Positions 22,705-38,300 of a DNA stretch of 64,000 nt are shown piece by piece (positions within the stretch are counted from its first letter, which is position 1; each line of letters opens with the position of its first letter). The notes beneath the pieces are model-generated. The model did no database searches and was not told the origin of the DNA. It worked only from the letters and a program-made list of their open reading frames with translations. The DNA is from Nicotiana tabacum (Eukaryota > Streptophyta > Magnoliopsida > Solanales > Solanaceae). Location: assembly GCF_000715075.1 (NCBI RefSeq), contig NC_134094.1, forward strand, positions 76,738,838 to 76,802,837, given 5' to 3'. Position numbers and translations under genes: made by a program.

Positions 22705-23357
22705 GAAAGTGGGGGGACTATCTGAATTAGTGAAAAATAAACTCGCCACGTGGACTTATTTCGTGAGACATGTGTCATTGGAGTTATTACGACAAAGAAG
22801 AATGACATGTACATGAGATGTGAGCAATAGTCTCGAGATTGCTAGCACAAATACCGTGCTTATTTGCCTCAAGGTTAAATATAAGAGAATAACTACGGGA
22901 CTTATTAAGGTCATTAATAGCTACAAATATAGAAAGAATCAATCAATCCCTGATTATACGCAACTTGCTATTTTAGCTTCAACTGCTACAAATCAACCAC
23001 ATAACAGCCAATCAATGTAATAAATGGCAGTAACTGGCGGAGTTAAACGAGGCAGAAAGTTAAGAATAGTAGCACTATGTAAAATCCCTTCCATATCTTG
23101 TATCCCCATCAAAAAACTGCTAAGTCATTCTCTCAATTACATACCTCTATTATTGAAAAATTATCATCTTCATACGGAAGAAAGGCTGCAATTATCAACA
23201 AGATTTCTATTTTCTTTATTCTCTCAATTTATTTTATTATTATTTGTTCCTTTTTTCACATTGATTATATTTGAAAAAGTGAGTAAATTGATTGTTAGAA
23301 ACCCGAATTATTTATTTTATTGCTTTGACTTCCAAAAACTTTTGTTTGGGTTAAACA
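22705..23357 (+). repeat. Polypurine tract and candidate 3' LTR of the Tat-like element
   Basis: GAAAGTGGGGGGA at 22705-22717 is followed by TATCTGAATTAG at 22719, which would be a TG-to-TA mutated LTR start. The end GGGTTAAACA at 23357 is a common U5 end in this lineage. The other LTR is not in the window, so the borders are not proven by pairing. The reading frame across 23024-23389 is incidental. Confidence 0.45.
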
Positions 23358-23890
23358 AGCACTTCCTCATAATAACTATTGTTATTTAATTAGTTTGCAA
23401 AATTAGAAGTATGGGTAGTTACCAAGGGAAAAAGTAAGGAATCCTAATTAGTCAATCTCCCGTGCTCAACATTAACCAAGATAACGTGTACTGCACTAAT
23501 GACATACTACATAACGTTTCATATTTATCATTAGCCGATATTTCAGAGTTAATTTCAAATAGAAGAGCACTCAACTTGTAATAGAATTATGATATATTTT
23601 TTAAAATATATTATTTTAAAGTAAAAGAGCTTCATTCCCAAGTAATTTAGAATGAGACCGAAAATCTATTAGAGTCAAGACTAGCTAAAGACAGACAAGC
23701 TTACGTTCATTGTCCCTTCAACCTTCTCTGTTCTCAAATAGAAAAAGGTTGGCTTTGTCCCAAAGATATATAGTTGGCTTCCTTTAGATCCTAAGTCACC
23801 TCTAACTGCCGTTACTTAGCTAGCTATTGCCCATGTATCAATTGCCTTATGTTTCAACTATGTGTACAGTTGAAAAATACACACACTAAC
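23358..23890. other. Unassigned spacer
   Basis: AT-rich sequence between the Tat-like LTR and the solo LTR starting at 23891. I see no ORF with recognisable content, no tandem repeat and no terminal repeats. Confidence 0.4.
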
Positions 23891-24486
23891 TATCACAATT
23901 CAAAATCCCACCAATATCGTGATGGCACCTAACCCAATCCGTCGGGTAAGACAAATTGTATTAGTTACTACTACAATAAGAAATTATCAATATTATAAAT
24001 AAAACTGCAAAAAAGTTTAATACAACTGCCCAAAGGACTGGTAGTACAAGTCATAAGCCACTATGATTTAGATTTACAAAGTTGGTGAAATGGACAAATA
24101 CAATATCTGTTTGAAAAACATAAATAGAAATGAAATCCTAAGCCACCATGAATGAAAGGATAGCATGAATCTGGTATGCTGGTATATCACCAATGCAAAG
24201 CTCCGTCTTCACAACTACTCAGCTTCAAATATGCACGCAAGGTGTAAAAGTGTAGTATGAGTACAATCGACTTCATGTACTCAGTAAACATCTTGACTAA
24301 CCTCATAGAAGTAGTGACAAGGTTTTTAATCCGAAAGATACTTACAGGTCAAATAACTTATGCAATATATCAAAGTCTGGCAACAGAAAATATAGCAGAA
24401 AACAATAACTATAATCTCATTAGAACAAGTGATAACAATTTAATAAAAGTAAAGACCCAGCCTTAACAACAAGTCATTAAGTAGAA

Positions 24487-24640
24487 TTGCACACACGTGG
24501 CACCTCGAACCCTCATTATCAATCACCCTCGCACGGCAAAGACCTCGTGTCACAACATATGTCACGCCCGCACAGCAAGGACCTCATGCCCAATATAAAT
24601 CACACTTGCACGGTAAAGACCTCATACCAAATTATAATCC
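24487..24640. repeat. Tandem repeat of about 50 bp in LTR A
   Basis: Three degenerate copies of a unit containing CGCACGGCAAAGACCTCGTG, CGCACAGCAAGGACCTCATG and TGCACGGTAAAGACCTCATA, separated by TCACA-type spacers. It is in the LTR sub-region where related LTRs carry CACGTG repeats. Confidence 0.6.
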
Positions 24641-26359
24641 GATTCTGTATCAATTACCAAATAACACGTTCAAAAGAACTTTTCAAGAATCAAATATAAT
24701 AATGCATAATAACAACTTTCTTTTTTACTTCAATCCGTTACGCTACTAACAACTCAACAAAATATAAGATAACAACTCCACGTAAGTAAATCCATCTTGG
24801 CAACCAAATCATCAAGTAATAACAGAGGCATAGATTAACATATTAGAAATAATACAATAAATTATGTAAAAATGCATGACACACATAAAGAAGTCATAAG
24901 CACATACAAGAATGCCCCTCTTGTACTACCACAAAAATTTAATCAATAAAAACGCCCCCAGACTATCACATAACATCTCACAATGCCACTTTTATTTAAT
25001 TGCGTGTGCAAAATTAAAGTAATGGCTCGCATTATCCCGCCACACGCGTATTAACAAATCATCCCACCTTGTCTCGCCACATGTGCAAATCCGATATTGC
25101 CATGTCTCGCCATATGTGCAATATCAACAATAATAATAGCACGACAGAAATCTCGTGCCAACATTCAACAATCCGCCCAATATGTCCACATATACCACAA
25201 TCACAACAATACAAAATAACACCTCATCGTCAAGAAACATACCCTCATAACTCATTAATAAAGTGCACAGTGACATAATCAATAAAAATGCGGATGTGGT
25301 TCAACATATAAAATATGACTACGGTAAAATCAGATATAGTAACCAAGTTTAAGTAGTCATACAAATGGTCACATATATGTCACAGAGTACACATGTCCCA
25401 ATCAAGGCTCAACACTAGAACAAGTGTGAATGTGTGCTCATAACATACGAGTATCTACCTCTGAGGCAAGATTAGCACAACTCTCAAGATTTGCTCATCA
25501 TATTCAATATAAAGTACCAATAGCCTCAATATTTCTCTAGCATGGTTAATTGTGCTCACATAGTCAATTAATAGAATAATACATAGAATCAAGTAGAACA
25601 CACAATCAGATAAAGCATAGAGTAAGCTAGAATCTACTCTGAGCATGAATACCTATGGAACATGTATATATGCTCATCACCTCATATATACATCACCCTC
25701 GCATGTAGCAAACAATTTTAATTAGTAGAAAAAATTTCCTCAATCAAAGTTAGGTAAGACACTTACCTCAAACAAGTCAAATCAATACTTTAAAAATACC
25801 TTCCCGCCTGAATCAACCTCTGAATGGATCGAATCTAGACAAAAATAACTCAATAACATCAAATAATTCCATAAGAATCAAAGCCAAACAATAAAGGTCG
25901 AATCAAATACTCAAAGTCAACCAAAAGGTCAACCAGGATCCACACCTCGGAACCCGACAAAACTCACGAATTCTGACAACCAATTCGAATACGAGTTCAA
26001 CCATACAAATATGACATAGCAAACCTATTCTAACTCATGAAACAACAATCTGAACCTGATGACATCGAAGTTAACTCCCGGTCAAACCTATAAACTTTTC
26101 AAACCTACAAATTACCAATTTTTGCCAAATAGTGTCAAATCAGTCTAGGAACCTCCAAATCAAAATTCAAACATGCACCTAAGTCAAAAATGACCATACG
26201 AACCTATTTGAATCATCAAAACACGAATCCGAGACCGTTTATAAAAAAGTCAAAACTTGATCAACTCTTCAACTTAAAGCTTCCAAATAGAGAATTACTT
26301 TTCCGAATCATTCCTGAACTTCTCGAAAATCAGAACCAGCCATGCACGCAAGTCATAAT

Positions 26360-29852
<3,493 letters not shown>

Positions 29853-29937
29853 GTAATACATCATATGAAAACTACCCAAGACCTCAAACCCCCGAACATA
29901 AGTGCCAAAACTAAAAATGACCGATCGGGTCATTACA

Positions 29938-31032
29938 TTGACATACATACACATACCAAGTCTTCACCAACACTCACTATTTTTCGATAAAACTATATCT
30001 ATATGAATAGATAAAGTTATAACATAAGTATGTATGCGGAGTGTGCATTATACCAAGTTTGTACTCGTTCTCACGAAACAAAAATAAGCACTAATACTCT
30101 ATATGTACTGACTTAAAACTCTACATATGCACACCCTGTGAAGATGTAGTTTTGAAGTAATTAATACAAAGATAATTACGTGTGTGGTACAATCAAGTTG
30201 TACAATCGAATTGTCATTGCTATATAACTATAACCACGAGGGGCTTGTGATAATAATTTGGCGGATCAACTCTTGATAATAAATATACTCTATCAATTAC
30301 AAATAATAATGAAAAGTTTACAGTGGTGAAGTCCCAATACACGTATGAGGTCCCTAAAATTAAAAACAGAATATTATAAACAATAAATAATATGCGTTTG
30401 TGAATTTATGCTCTTTTATTTTAAAATAATAGGTTTTAATGAAATGGTTGTACTTCTCATTGAAGTTGGCCGTAAAATAGCAAGAATAATATTGTATACA
30501 CTAAAGTGAAAGTTTAGTGATTTTCTGGTTACAAAAACAAGTTTTATAATTTACTGCAATTATACTATAAATTGAGTGTCCTTTTGTAAATTAACGCAGA
30601 GTTCGCGGGAAGTGTGAAGATCGAGCTAAGCCACTAAAATCATGGCGGAGGTTAGAGTTGACTTCTTTCTCCTAAGTATAGGACAACTTACATCAACTCC
30701 TCCAATTGATTAAAATATAGGAAAATACTAATGTGTTAAAGTAAAGTTTGGTTCGGGACGGAGTAACTGATTCAAATATCAGAAAATAGGTCGTATAAAG
30801 TATATTAGATCTGACTAGTCAATCCGTAAATATGACATAATGTCGTAAGTTAATCATTAACTTTTCTAGAATAATATAGCAAAGTTCAGAAAAAAAGAAA
30901 AATACCATCAAATGGATCATCATGTAAATTTGATTATTTGAAGAGTTAAAAAACTTCTTTATTAACTCAATAATAAAAGCATGAGTTAGTCGAAGAAAAC
31001 TTTACCCCTAGTCATAACTCTATATTAAAGGG
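29938..31032. other. Unassigned AT-rich intergenic stretch
   Basis: No ORF longer than about 25 codons has recognisable content. A short reading frame begins MAEVRVDFF at 30642 and ends after 23 codons; nothing supports it as a gene. No paired repeats were seen. Confidence 0.4.
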
Positions 31033-31408
31033 GTCTGTTTCATTTCAAATCAATCAATATATTGAAAAGTAAATCTATTAATTCAAGTTTCTAAAATCAG
31101 TTTATTTTGAGAATTACTTTTTCAAAAAATATTTTAGGTAAGAAATAATTTGTATTTGGCTAATTAATTCGAAAAATACTTTTGAGCATTAATTGGTGTT
31201 TGGCCAAGCTTTTAAGTGTATTTTTCTCAAAAATACTTTTTAAAAAAGTACTATTCGTGAGAAGCTACTTTTTTTTTATTTCTACTCCTACTCAAAAATA
31301 CTTTTTTTCCTTCTAAAAGTTTGGTCAAATATCTTAATTTTAAAAGAAAAAAAATACTTATGACCAAACAAAGCATTTTTGGCCAAAAAGAAGTTTGGCC
31401 AAACATGT
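31033..31408. mobile_element. MITE, second copy of the family at 986-1361
   Basis: It shares long stretches with the first copy, such as TGTTTGGCCAAGCTTTTAA and TTTGGCTAATTAATTCGAAA (one base different in the other copy). The right end AAGTTTGGCCAAACA keeps the inverted repeat. The left end is disturbed by about 45 extra bases after GTCTGTTT. It lies about 400 bp upstream of the TNO1 leader and may be part of its promoter region. Confidence 0.65.
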
Positions 31409-31689
31409 TAAGAATCTCAGTCATTTTTCAAGTTATAAATAGAACTAATCTCATTCTTTTAATTTGTGATAAAATGTGTTTTTTCACTGTTTGTATTAAG
31501 ATATTTTTGTAGAAATGACATCAAGTGGCTACTCTAAAAGGCTGTTATTTTTGATGCGTTCTGAATTATAGTTTATCAATTTAATTTTATAAGATATTTT
31601 TATCTATGTCCTAAATTTAAGATTTTTAGTTTAAAACTTCATAACAGAAATAAGTATTGATAAATCCCAAAATAGCATAGTTAAGAATG

Positions 31690-32330
31690 ACTCTACGTGC
31701 ACTTGCCCAATGCTATTCCCCTCCTTTCTCCAAATTTCCTTCTTCCAAAGTCCGATAGTTTGAGAAGCCCGAGGCAATATTCTCATAACAGTAAAAATAA
31801 CATCTGGCACTTTACGACGTCGTTAAGTCAACCAAAATTGCAATCTTCACGTGATTTGCACAACTCCAAAATCCAAGATCCACACACCACCATCGTTTTC
31901 TTCAACAACTTCAACTCTAATCATATCGAAACACAACTCAAGAAACCCAACAAAAATCCCCTTCTTCGTTAGGTAATTATTCTTCTACTCACATCATATG
32001 GTTTTTTTATAACCATCTGTAGTCCATTTTTCTAGGTTTTCTTATCATTTTCTTGTCTGACATCACACTTTTTTTTATTGAACTCTAATTGAAACATTTG
32101 AAAATAATATCTAAATGGGTATCAGGAAATATTGATTCTTTTTCACTTTTCTGAAAAATTATAGATGTGGGTACCAAAGAAAGATTGATTCTTCCTCACT
32201 CTTTTTCACCTTTTTAGAAATATATTGATATTGGGTACCAATAAAGATTGAATCTTTTTTGCTTTTCCAGAGACCCTTTTGTTTCTTGAAGGAAAAATAC
32301 AAGGTGTATTGGCGAGATTTGGGGCATGCA
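31690..32330 (+). other. TNO1 5' leader with an intron
   Basis: A plausible donor (TTAG|GTAATT at 31974) and acceptor (TTTTCCAG|AGACC, exon starting 32271) enclose an AT- and T-rich intron of 297 bp just before the start codon. The transcription start is not visible; the leader exon before 31973 is inferred. A reading frame at 31697-31972 would be leader sequence, not protein. Confidence 0.5.
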
Positions 32331-35300
32331 ATGCCAGAAAATAATGATGCAGAGCAGGTCAGAGATGGTTCCACATCTGATGAAAATGTTGAGCTTAGTG
32401 CTGGTTCAGGTGTAGTTGTAGATGGAGGGGAAGTTTCAGTTTCTGTAGAACCAGCTGCTCATAATCAGGTCTTACTTTGCCTATCTTGATTTTTTTATCT
32501 CGATGTTTTATGTGTCGGTGCATTTATGTGTGCATGGCCTTACTGTTGTTTTCTAGAGTTCTTCATGTACTGAATATAGCTTCCAAAAACTTATCATGCT
32601 TATAAACTTTTATACCTTGTTACATGGACTTCATTAGTTATGGTGTTGTAAAGAGTGGGTGCTTTGACCCTTGTGGTTTCATTGGAGGAAGCACAGTAGT
32701 GGCTGTTCATGAATTTCTCAGGTCGTTTTATTGAAAATTATTTGCAATATTAGATGGAAATGGGTTCTTAATTGAATTATATGTGTTTACTTCATATATG
32801 TTAGAAAATACTTAGTGGAGAATGTGAAATCATTCAACTTCTAAATATTGAGGTAAAGGCATGCATGCTAACACTTTAGGGTCCTATTTGCTTGCCTGGA
32901 ATTTGGGTCTTAATAAAAATCTTGTTTGCTTCTTCTGTTTTGGAACATTTGATTATTGTCTATCTTTTTCATATTTGTTCCGATTATGTTTTAGTACCTT
33001 CATAGCTCATGTGTTAGTCTTGTAAATAATATCTTTAGAGCTTATTTCTTGGACAAACTCTTTGCAGGTGGATGCTACGGATCTAAATCGTGGGGGATCA
33101 GTGACTGCAGCAGAGTATGTAGAGAATGATACAAAAGATATAAGAATGGCAGAAGATGGGGGAAGGGAGGACATGTTTGTTGATTGCCCTGATGTCATCG
33201 AAGGTCTTGAAACTCCGCGATATGTAGAGGAGAGCAATGATGCACAGGATAGTCGACTGGAAGGATTGAGCAATGGATCACATGATCAAGATTTGAAAGC
33301 TGAAGTAGAGCACTTGCGCAAAATGCTAAGTGATAGTGTTGCTGAAAAAGATCGGATTGCTCGAGAAGCTGAGGTTGGTTTTAATTGAGGTAGTTTTACA
33401 TAAATACTGCTATATTCAGGGATATTTTATTTGATCACCTCTGGCTTTATGTGCAGGAAGAAAGAGCAGCATCTATGTGCGAACTCACTCGCCTAAATGA
33501 TCAACTTAAGGATCTGATTGGTAGTCGGTCACTGCTAAATAAAGATGATAGTGAGTTAGTTGAGAATCTTCACCAAAGTGAAGCAGGAGTCAGGGATTTG
33601 GCCTCTGGTGCCTCATTGCATGAGGTGGTAACAGATGTCTCCAAGTTTCTTAAAGAAGCTCTGGATGAGTTAGTTCAGACTGAGAGCAGAATCAGAGAAC
33701 TTAATGACATCATACATATGAAGAATCAAGAAATTGATGTCCTCAATTCAAAGGTTTCTGAGTGTTCAATGTCACGTGATGTTGCTCTTTCTCAATTAAA
33801 TTCAGAACAAGAAAATTCTGAGGTTCAACTTGAGAAGGAGCATCATATGACAGTGATTGCTAATGAGATCTTAGCATCTCTTGCTTCAGCAGTTCCTCAA
33901 GAAGAAATCTCTGATGAATCAGTTACAGGAAAAATGTATCATGTCCAGAATACAATCTCATTTTTAGTTGAGAAGTATAACGTTTTCCTTTCTGAAGTCT
34001 ACCAACTTAGACAGAGTTTAACTGAAGTTGCACCAGACCACAGTATGCAGGATGAAGTGGGGGTGTTGGTTGCTGCACATGATGTATTGGCTGAATTTAG
34101 AACAAGAGAAGTGAATCTAAACCAACATTTGAGCTTTGTAAGTGATGAAAATGGAAAGCTGTCCGAGGAACTTAATAAGCATAAATTGATGGTTGAGAAT
34201 GCTAATGCTGAAATTACAAAGCTGAATGCTGAAACTGAGCAGGAGAGAACAAGGTATGCTAACACGAAAGAGAAGCTTAGCTTGGCTGTGACAAAAGGAA
34301 AGGCATTAGTTCAGCAGCGTGATGCTCTGAAGAAGTCACTGTCTGAGAAAACTAGTGAACTGGAGAGATATCAAATTGAGTTGCAAGAGAAGTCGAATAG
34401 TCTTGAGGCTGCTGAACAAACCAAGGATTTACTGGTAAGAAGTGAAAATTTAGCTGCGTCACTGCAGGAAGCTCTCATTCAAAAGGAGAAGATACTTCAA
34501 AAATGTGAAGAAATATTGTCCAAGGCCACTGGAAAGGAGCAATTTCAGTCAACAGATACCATTCAGAAAGTCCAGTGGCTTGCAGATGAGATGAATGCAT
34601 TAAATGAGACATCTCTGCAACTCCAAAGAGTGATAGATTCCCTGTCATCACTTGATTTTCCCCAGTCCGTACAATCAAATAGACCCGATGCACAGGTTGC
34701 TTGGCTCCTGGAATCATTTTATCTGGCTAAAGAAGAAGTAATAAAGTTACATGAGCAGATGATAGCAGCAAATGAGGCAGCAAATAATGAGATTGGTCAT
34801 CTTACTGCTTCTCTTGTGGTAGAAGCACAGGATAGGAGCTACCTTCAAGAGGAATTGGAGGATTTAAAGCATAAATATGCAGTGCTTGTCCAGAAAGAGC
34901 AACAGGCTTCAACGGATAAGTATCAAATCGTCAATATGCTGCTAGAGGCATCTAAAATCAATACACACGACCAAGAATTGGTATGTCAAAGCCAATCTGA
35001 CATGACTTTACTCATTACGAAATGCGTAGAGAATATAAAAGAAGAAAGTAGTGCCTCTCTTGAATCCTATAAGCATCAGGTCGAGTCCTTTGAACAGATC
35101 CAGAGTAATTTGTACCTCAGGGATCTGGAATTGAGGCTACATGGTCAAATACTCACAGAAGAGATGCCAGATAAAGCAGAGTTGAATAGATTGTCAAACC
35201 ATTCGGTCAAGGTTACCGAGGAGCTTTCCGCTTTAAAGGAAGAAAAGGAATCTCTGGAGAGGAATCTCGAACAATACGAGGAGAAAGTTGCATTACTTAG

Positions 35301-38300
35301 GGAAAAGTTATCTATGGCAGTTAAAAAAGGCAAGGGGCTTGTTCAAGAACGAGAAAAATTGAAAGGAGCATTGGATGAGAAGAGTGCTGAAATAGAGAAG
35401 CTCAAATCAGATTTACATCTGCAAGAATCTGTATCTGATGACCACAAGTTGCAGATTGATAAGCTCTCAGCTGAGGTGGACCGTATCCCTCAACTAGAGA
35501 CTGATCTTGTGGCTATGAAGAATCAAAGAGATCAGCTAGAGCAGTTCTTAGTTGAAAGCAATAACATGCTTCAGAAGGTTATCGAGTCACTTGATGGTAT
35601 TGTTCTTCCAGCTGATTTGGGTTTTCAAGACCCCGTAGAAAAGGTCAAATGGCTTTCAGGATACTTAAGTGAGAGCCAAACTGCAAAGGTAGAGGTGGAG
35701 CAGGAGTTGGGGAGAGTAAAAGATGAAGCCAGTTCTTTAGCCAACAAATTGTTGGAGGTCGAGACAACCATTAAATCCCTAGAGGATACATTATCTGCTG
35801 CAGACAACAACATCTCTCAACTCCTGGAGGACAAAAATGAGCTAGAAGCTGCTAAAGCATCAGTTGAAAAAGAATTAGAGAAAGCAATAGCAGAAGCTTC
35901 TTCTAAAACTGTGGAGTTTGCAAATGTGTCCGCAGATAGAAAATCCATCGAGGATGCTTTGTCCCTGGCAGAGAGGAATGTTTTGGTAATAAAGAATGAG
36001 AAAGAAGAAGCTTTACTTGGTAAGGATGCTGCTGAGTCTGAGCTGCAGAAAATCAAGGAGGAATTCACTTTCCATACCAACAAACTAAAGGTGGCGGATG
36101 AAACTATACAATCCCTTGAAGAGGCACTGGCTCAGGCAGAAAAAAACATCTTTCTCCTTACTGAGGAAAATAACAGGGTACAAGTTGGTAGAGCTGATTT
36201 AGAGAACGAGATAAAAAATCTCAAAGGCGAAGCTGATTTCCAAAACAGCAAGCTAAGTGATGCTTTCATGACTATAGAATCACTAGAAGATGCTTTATTG
36301 AATTCAGAAAACAAAATTTCCAATCTTGTTAATGAAAAGAAGAATGCAGAAGAGGACCTTTTAGTTCTGACTTCCAAATTAGATGCCTGCATGCAAGAGT
36401 TGGCTGGATCACAGGGCAGCGTAGAAACTAATGTTCTGGAGCTCTCTACCCTTCTTAGCCGACTTCAGTTACTTCTGAAAGATGAGGCTTTGTTTTTCTC
36501 TCTCCGACAAGCTTTCAAGAAAAAGTTTGAGAGCCTAAAAGACATGGATCTTCTTCTTAAAGAAATCTGGGATTCTTTTCCTGAAATAGATTCCGGAATG
36601 CTGCCACATTCTCCTGTAAAGGTAATCATGTGATATCATCATTGCACCTTCTTTTTCCTCTTCTTTCTTCCCTTGTTCTTGCTTTTCTCTTTGAAATATG
36701 ATCAGGTGGTCTGCATATTCTAGATGTAACTTCTCTTACCTATCTGCTATGTTGTTTTTGTAGGATGACACATCTTTCTCAACTCCTTCAGTATCTGTTG
36801 TTAATGATGGTCTAATCGAGGAAGTAGCCAATGGTGAAGCAAATGCAATTGATGGTGACATCACATTGCATCTCGGGAAAACTGTGGATGGATTCCAATT
36901 GAGAAACAAGATTCTTGCTGAGAACATTGGATGCTACTCGCAATTGATGGATGATTCGATCAGAACAATACTTAAAAAACTACAGTTGACAAAAAGAAAA
37001 GCTCTACCCATGATTGAACTCACAGAATCTCTTAAGCAAAAGGTCAGAGATGCAGAAGTTGGTCGGCAAGCGCAGGAAAATACTATACAATTGTTGGAAA
37101 GGGATCTTGAAGTTCTACTTTCTGCTTGTAATGATGCAACTAATGAACTGGCTTTAACTCAAAATAGATTAACTGAACTTTGCTCCAACTTTGACCTGGA
37201 AAAGTTGAAGGAAACCTCACCCGAACAATTAGGAAATTTTGGTGAAGATGCTGTAGCACATCATCAGTTGGCGCTTGATAGCAGTGAATCCGCAAAGACC
37301 GCTGAGAAGCTGCTATTGGCGGCTAGACACAGTCAACATCTTACTGAACAATTCAAAACTCTAGTGGATGTGATGGTTGGTACAATTAAAGATTTGCAGG
37401 TTAAATTGGAAGAAAGCAATAATACTTGTGTGAAAGTCTTGGAAGAAAAGGAGATTCACCAAGAGAGGATCTCCCAACTGGAGACTAATCTAGAAGCGTC
37501 AAATGATCTTTGCAATGAGATGAAACTTAAGTTAGAGGATTATCAGGCAAAAGAGGATAATATCAGGGAGAAAGAAGCTGAAGTTTTGTCTCTTAATTCT
37601 AAAGCTTCACTGAAATTTCAAGGTACAGACTTTGTTTACTATGTTATAACTTTTTTTTCTTAAATTATGAAAATATTGGCCGTGGCTATAGTAGCTTACT
37701 GTCTTCTATTGGCCTGCTTTTATACCATTCTTTCAGAGGCTGAAGATTCAACCCTCTCTGCATCTCATATGAAATCTCTTTTTGATAAAATAAATGGGAT
37801 GGAAACACTCATGGGGCCTGATGTGGGAGATGCAGAGGCCTATGATTCACCTGATGTCAGGAAGCTATTTTATGTAGTTGATACTTTCCCCAGATTGCAG
37901 CTCCAGATGAGCTCACTTTCTCCTGAGAATAAAGAATTAAAGTCAAGCCTTGAGAAACAGACGCTGCAAATTGAGCATTTGAAGGAAGAAGTTGAAGAGC
38001 ACATTAGAGATGAGGAGGACTATGGAAAGATGAAGAATGAGTTGTTAGAACTCACAATTGGTCTGGAAAATATGATACAGAAACTGGGAAGCAATAATTT
38101 GGTTGGTCTCCGGAAAGAGACTCCGGTGACAGGGTTGTTACCAGTGCTTGATAAGCTGATTGTTGCCAAAGTTTTGGAATCTGAAAATTTGAAAGCCAAA
38201 ACAGAAGAGCTGCTTGCCGACTTGCATGGGACCCAAAAGGTTGTTGAGGACTTATCAAGTAAGGTTAAGTCAATAGAAAGTTCTAATCAACTTAAGGTTA

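Larger units (their letters stand above)
8292..23357 (+). mobile_element. Tat-lineage-like element, 3' part, split by two insertions
   Basis: With the solo LTR at 8870-10052 and element 2 at 11159-22189 removed, the flanks form one sequence: a minus-strand spliced ORF, then a plus-strand polypurine tract (22705-22717, GAAAGTGGGGGGA), then a candidate 3' LTR ending GGGTTAAACA at 23357. Tat-lineage elements (Retand, RIRE2, Grande) are known for an additional ORF that can lie antisense between pol and the 3' LTR, and this layout fits. No pol domain of this element is inside the window, because element 1 occupies the left side. The assignment is therefore inference. Confidence 0.45.

Noticed and set aside
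23024..23389. 121-codon hydrophobic plus-strand ORF
   Set aside because: It lies in the candidate U3-R-U5 of the Tat-like LTR and has low-complexity T-rich coding.
30642..30713. Short frame starting MAEVRVDFF
   Set aside because: Only 23 codons, with no match recognised and no gene context.
31697..31972. 91-codon ORF just before the TNO1 start
   Set aside because: It is leader sequence ending at a splice donor, and the TNO1 ATG is after the leader intron.
33999..36392. Several minus-strand ORFs of 60-90 codons opposite the TNO1 exons
   Set aside because: They are shadows of a long coding exon and have no independent support.
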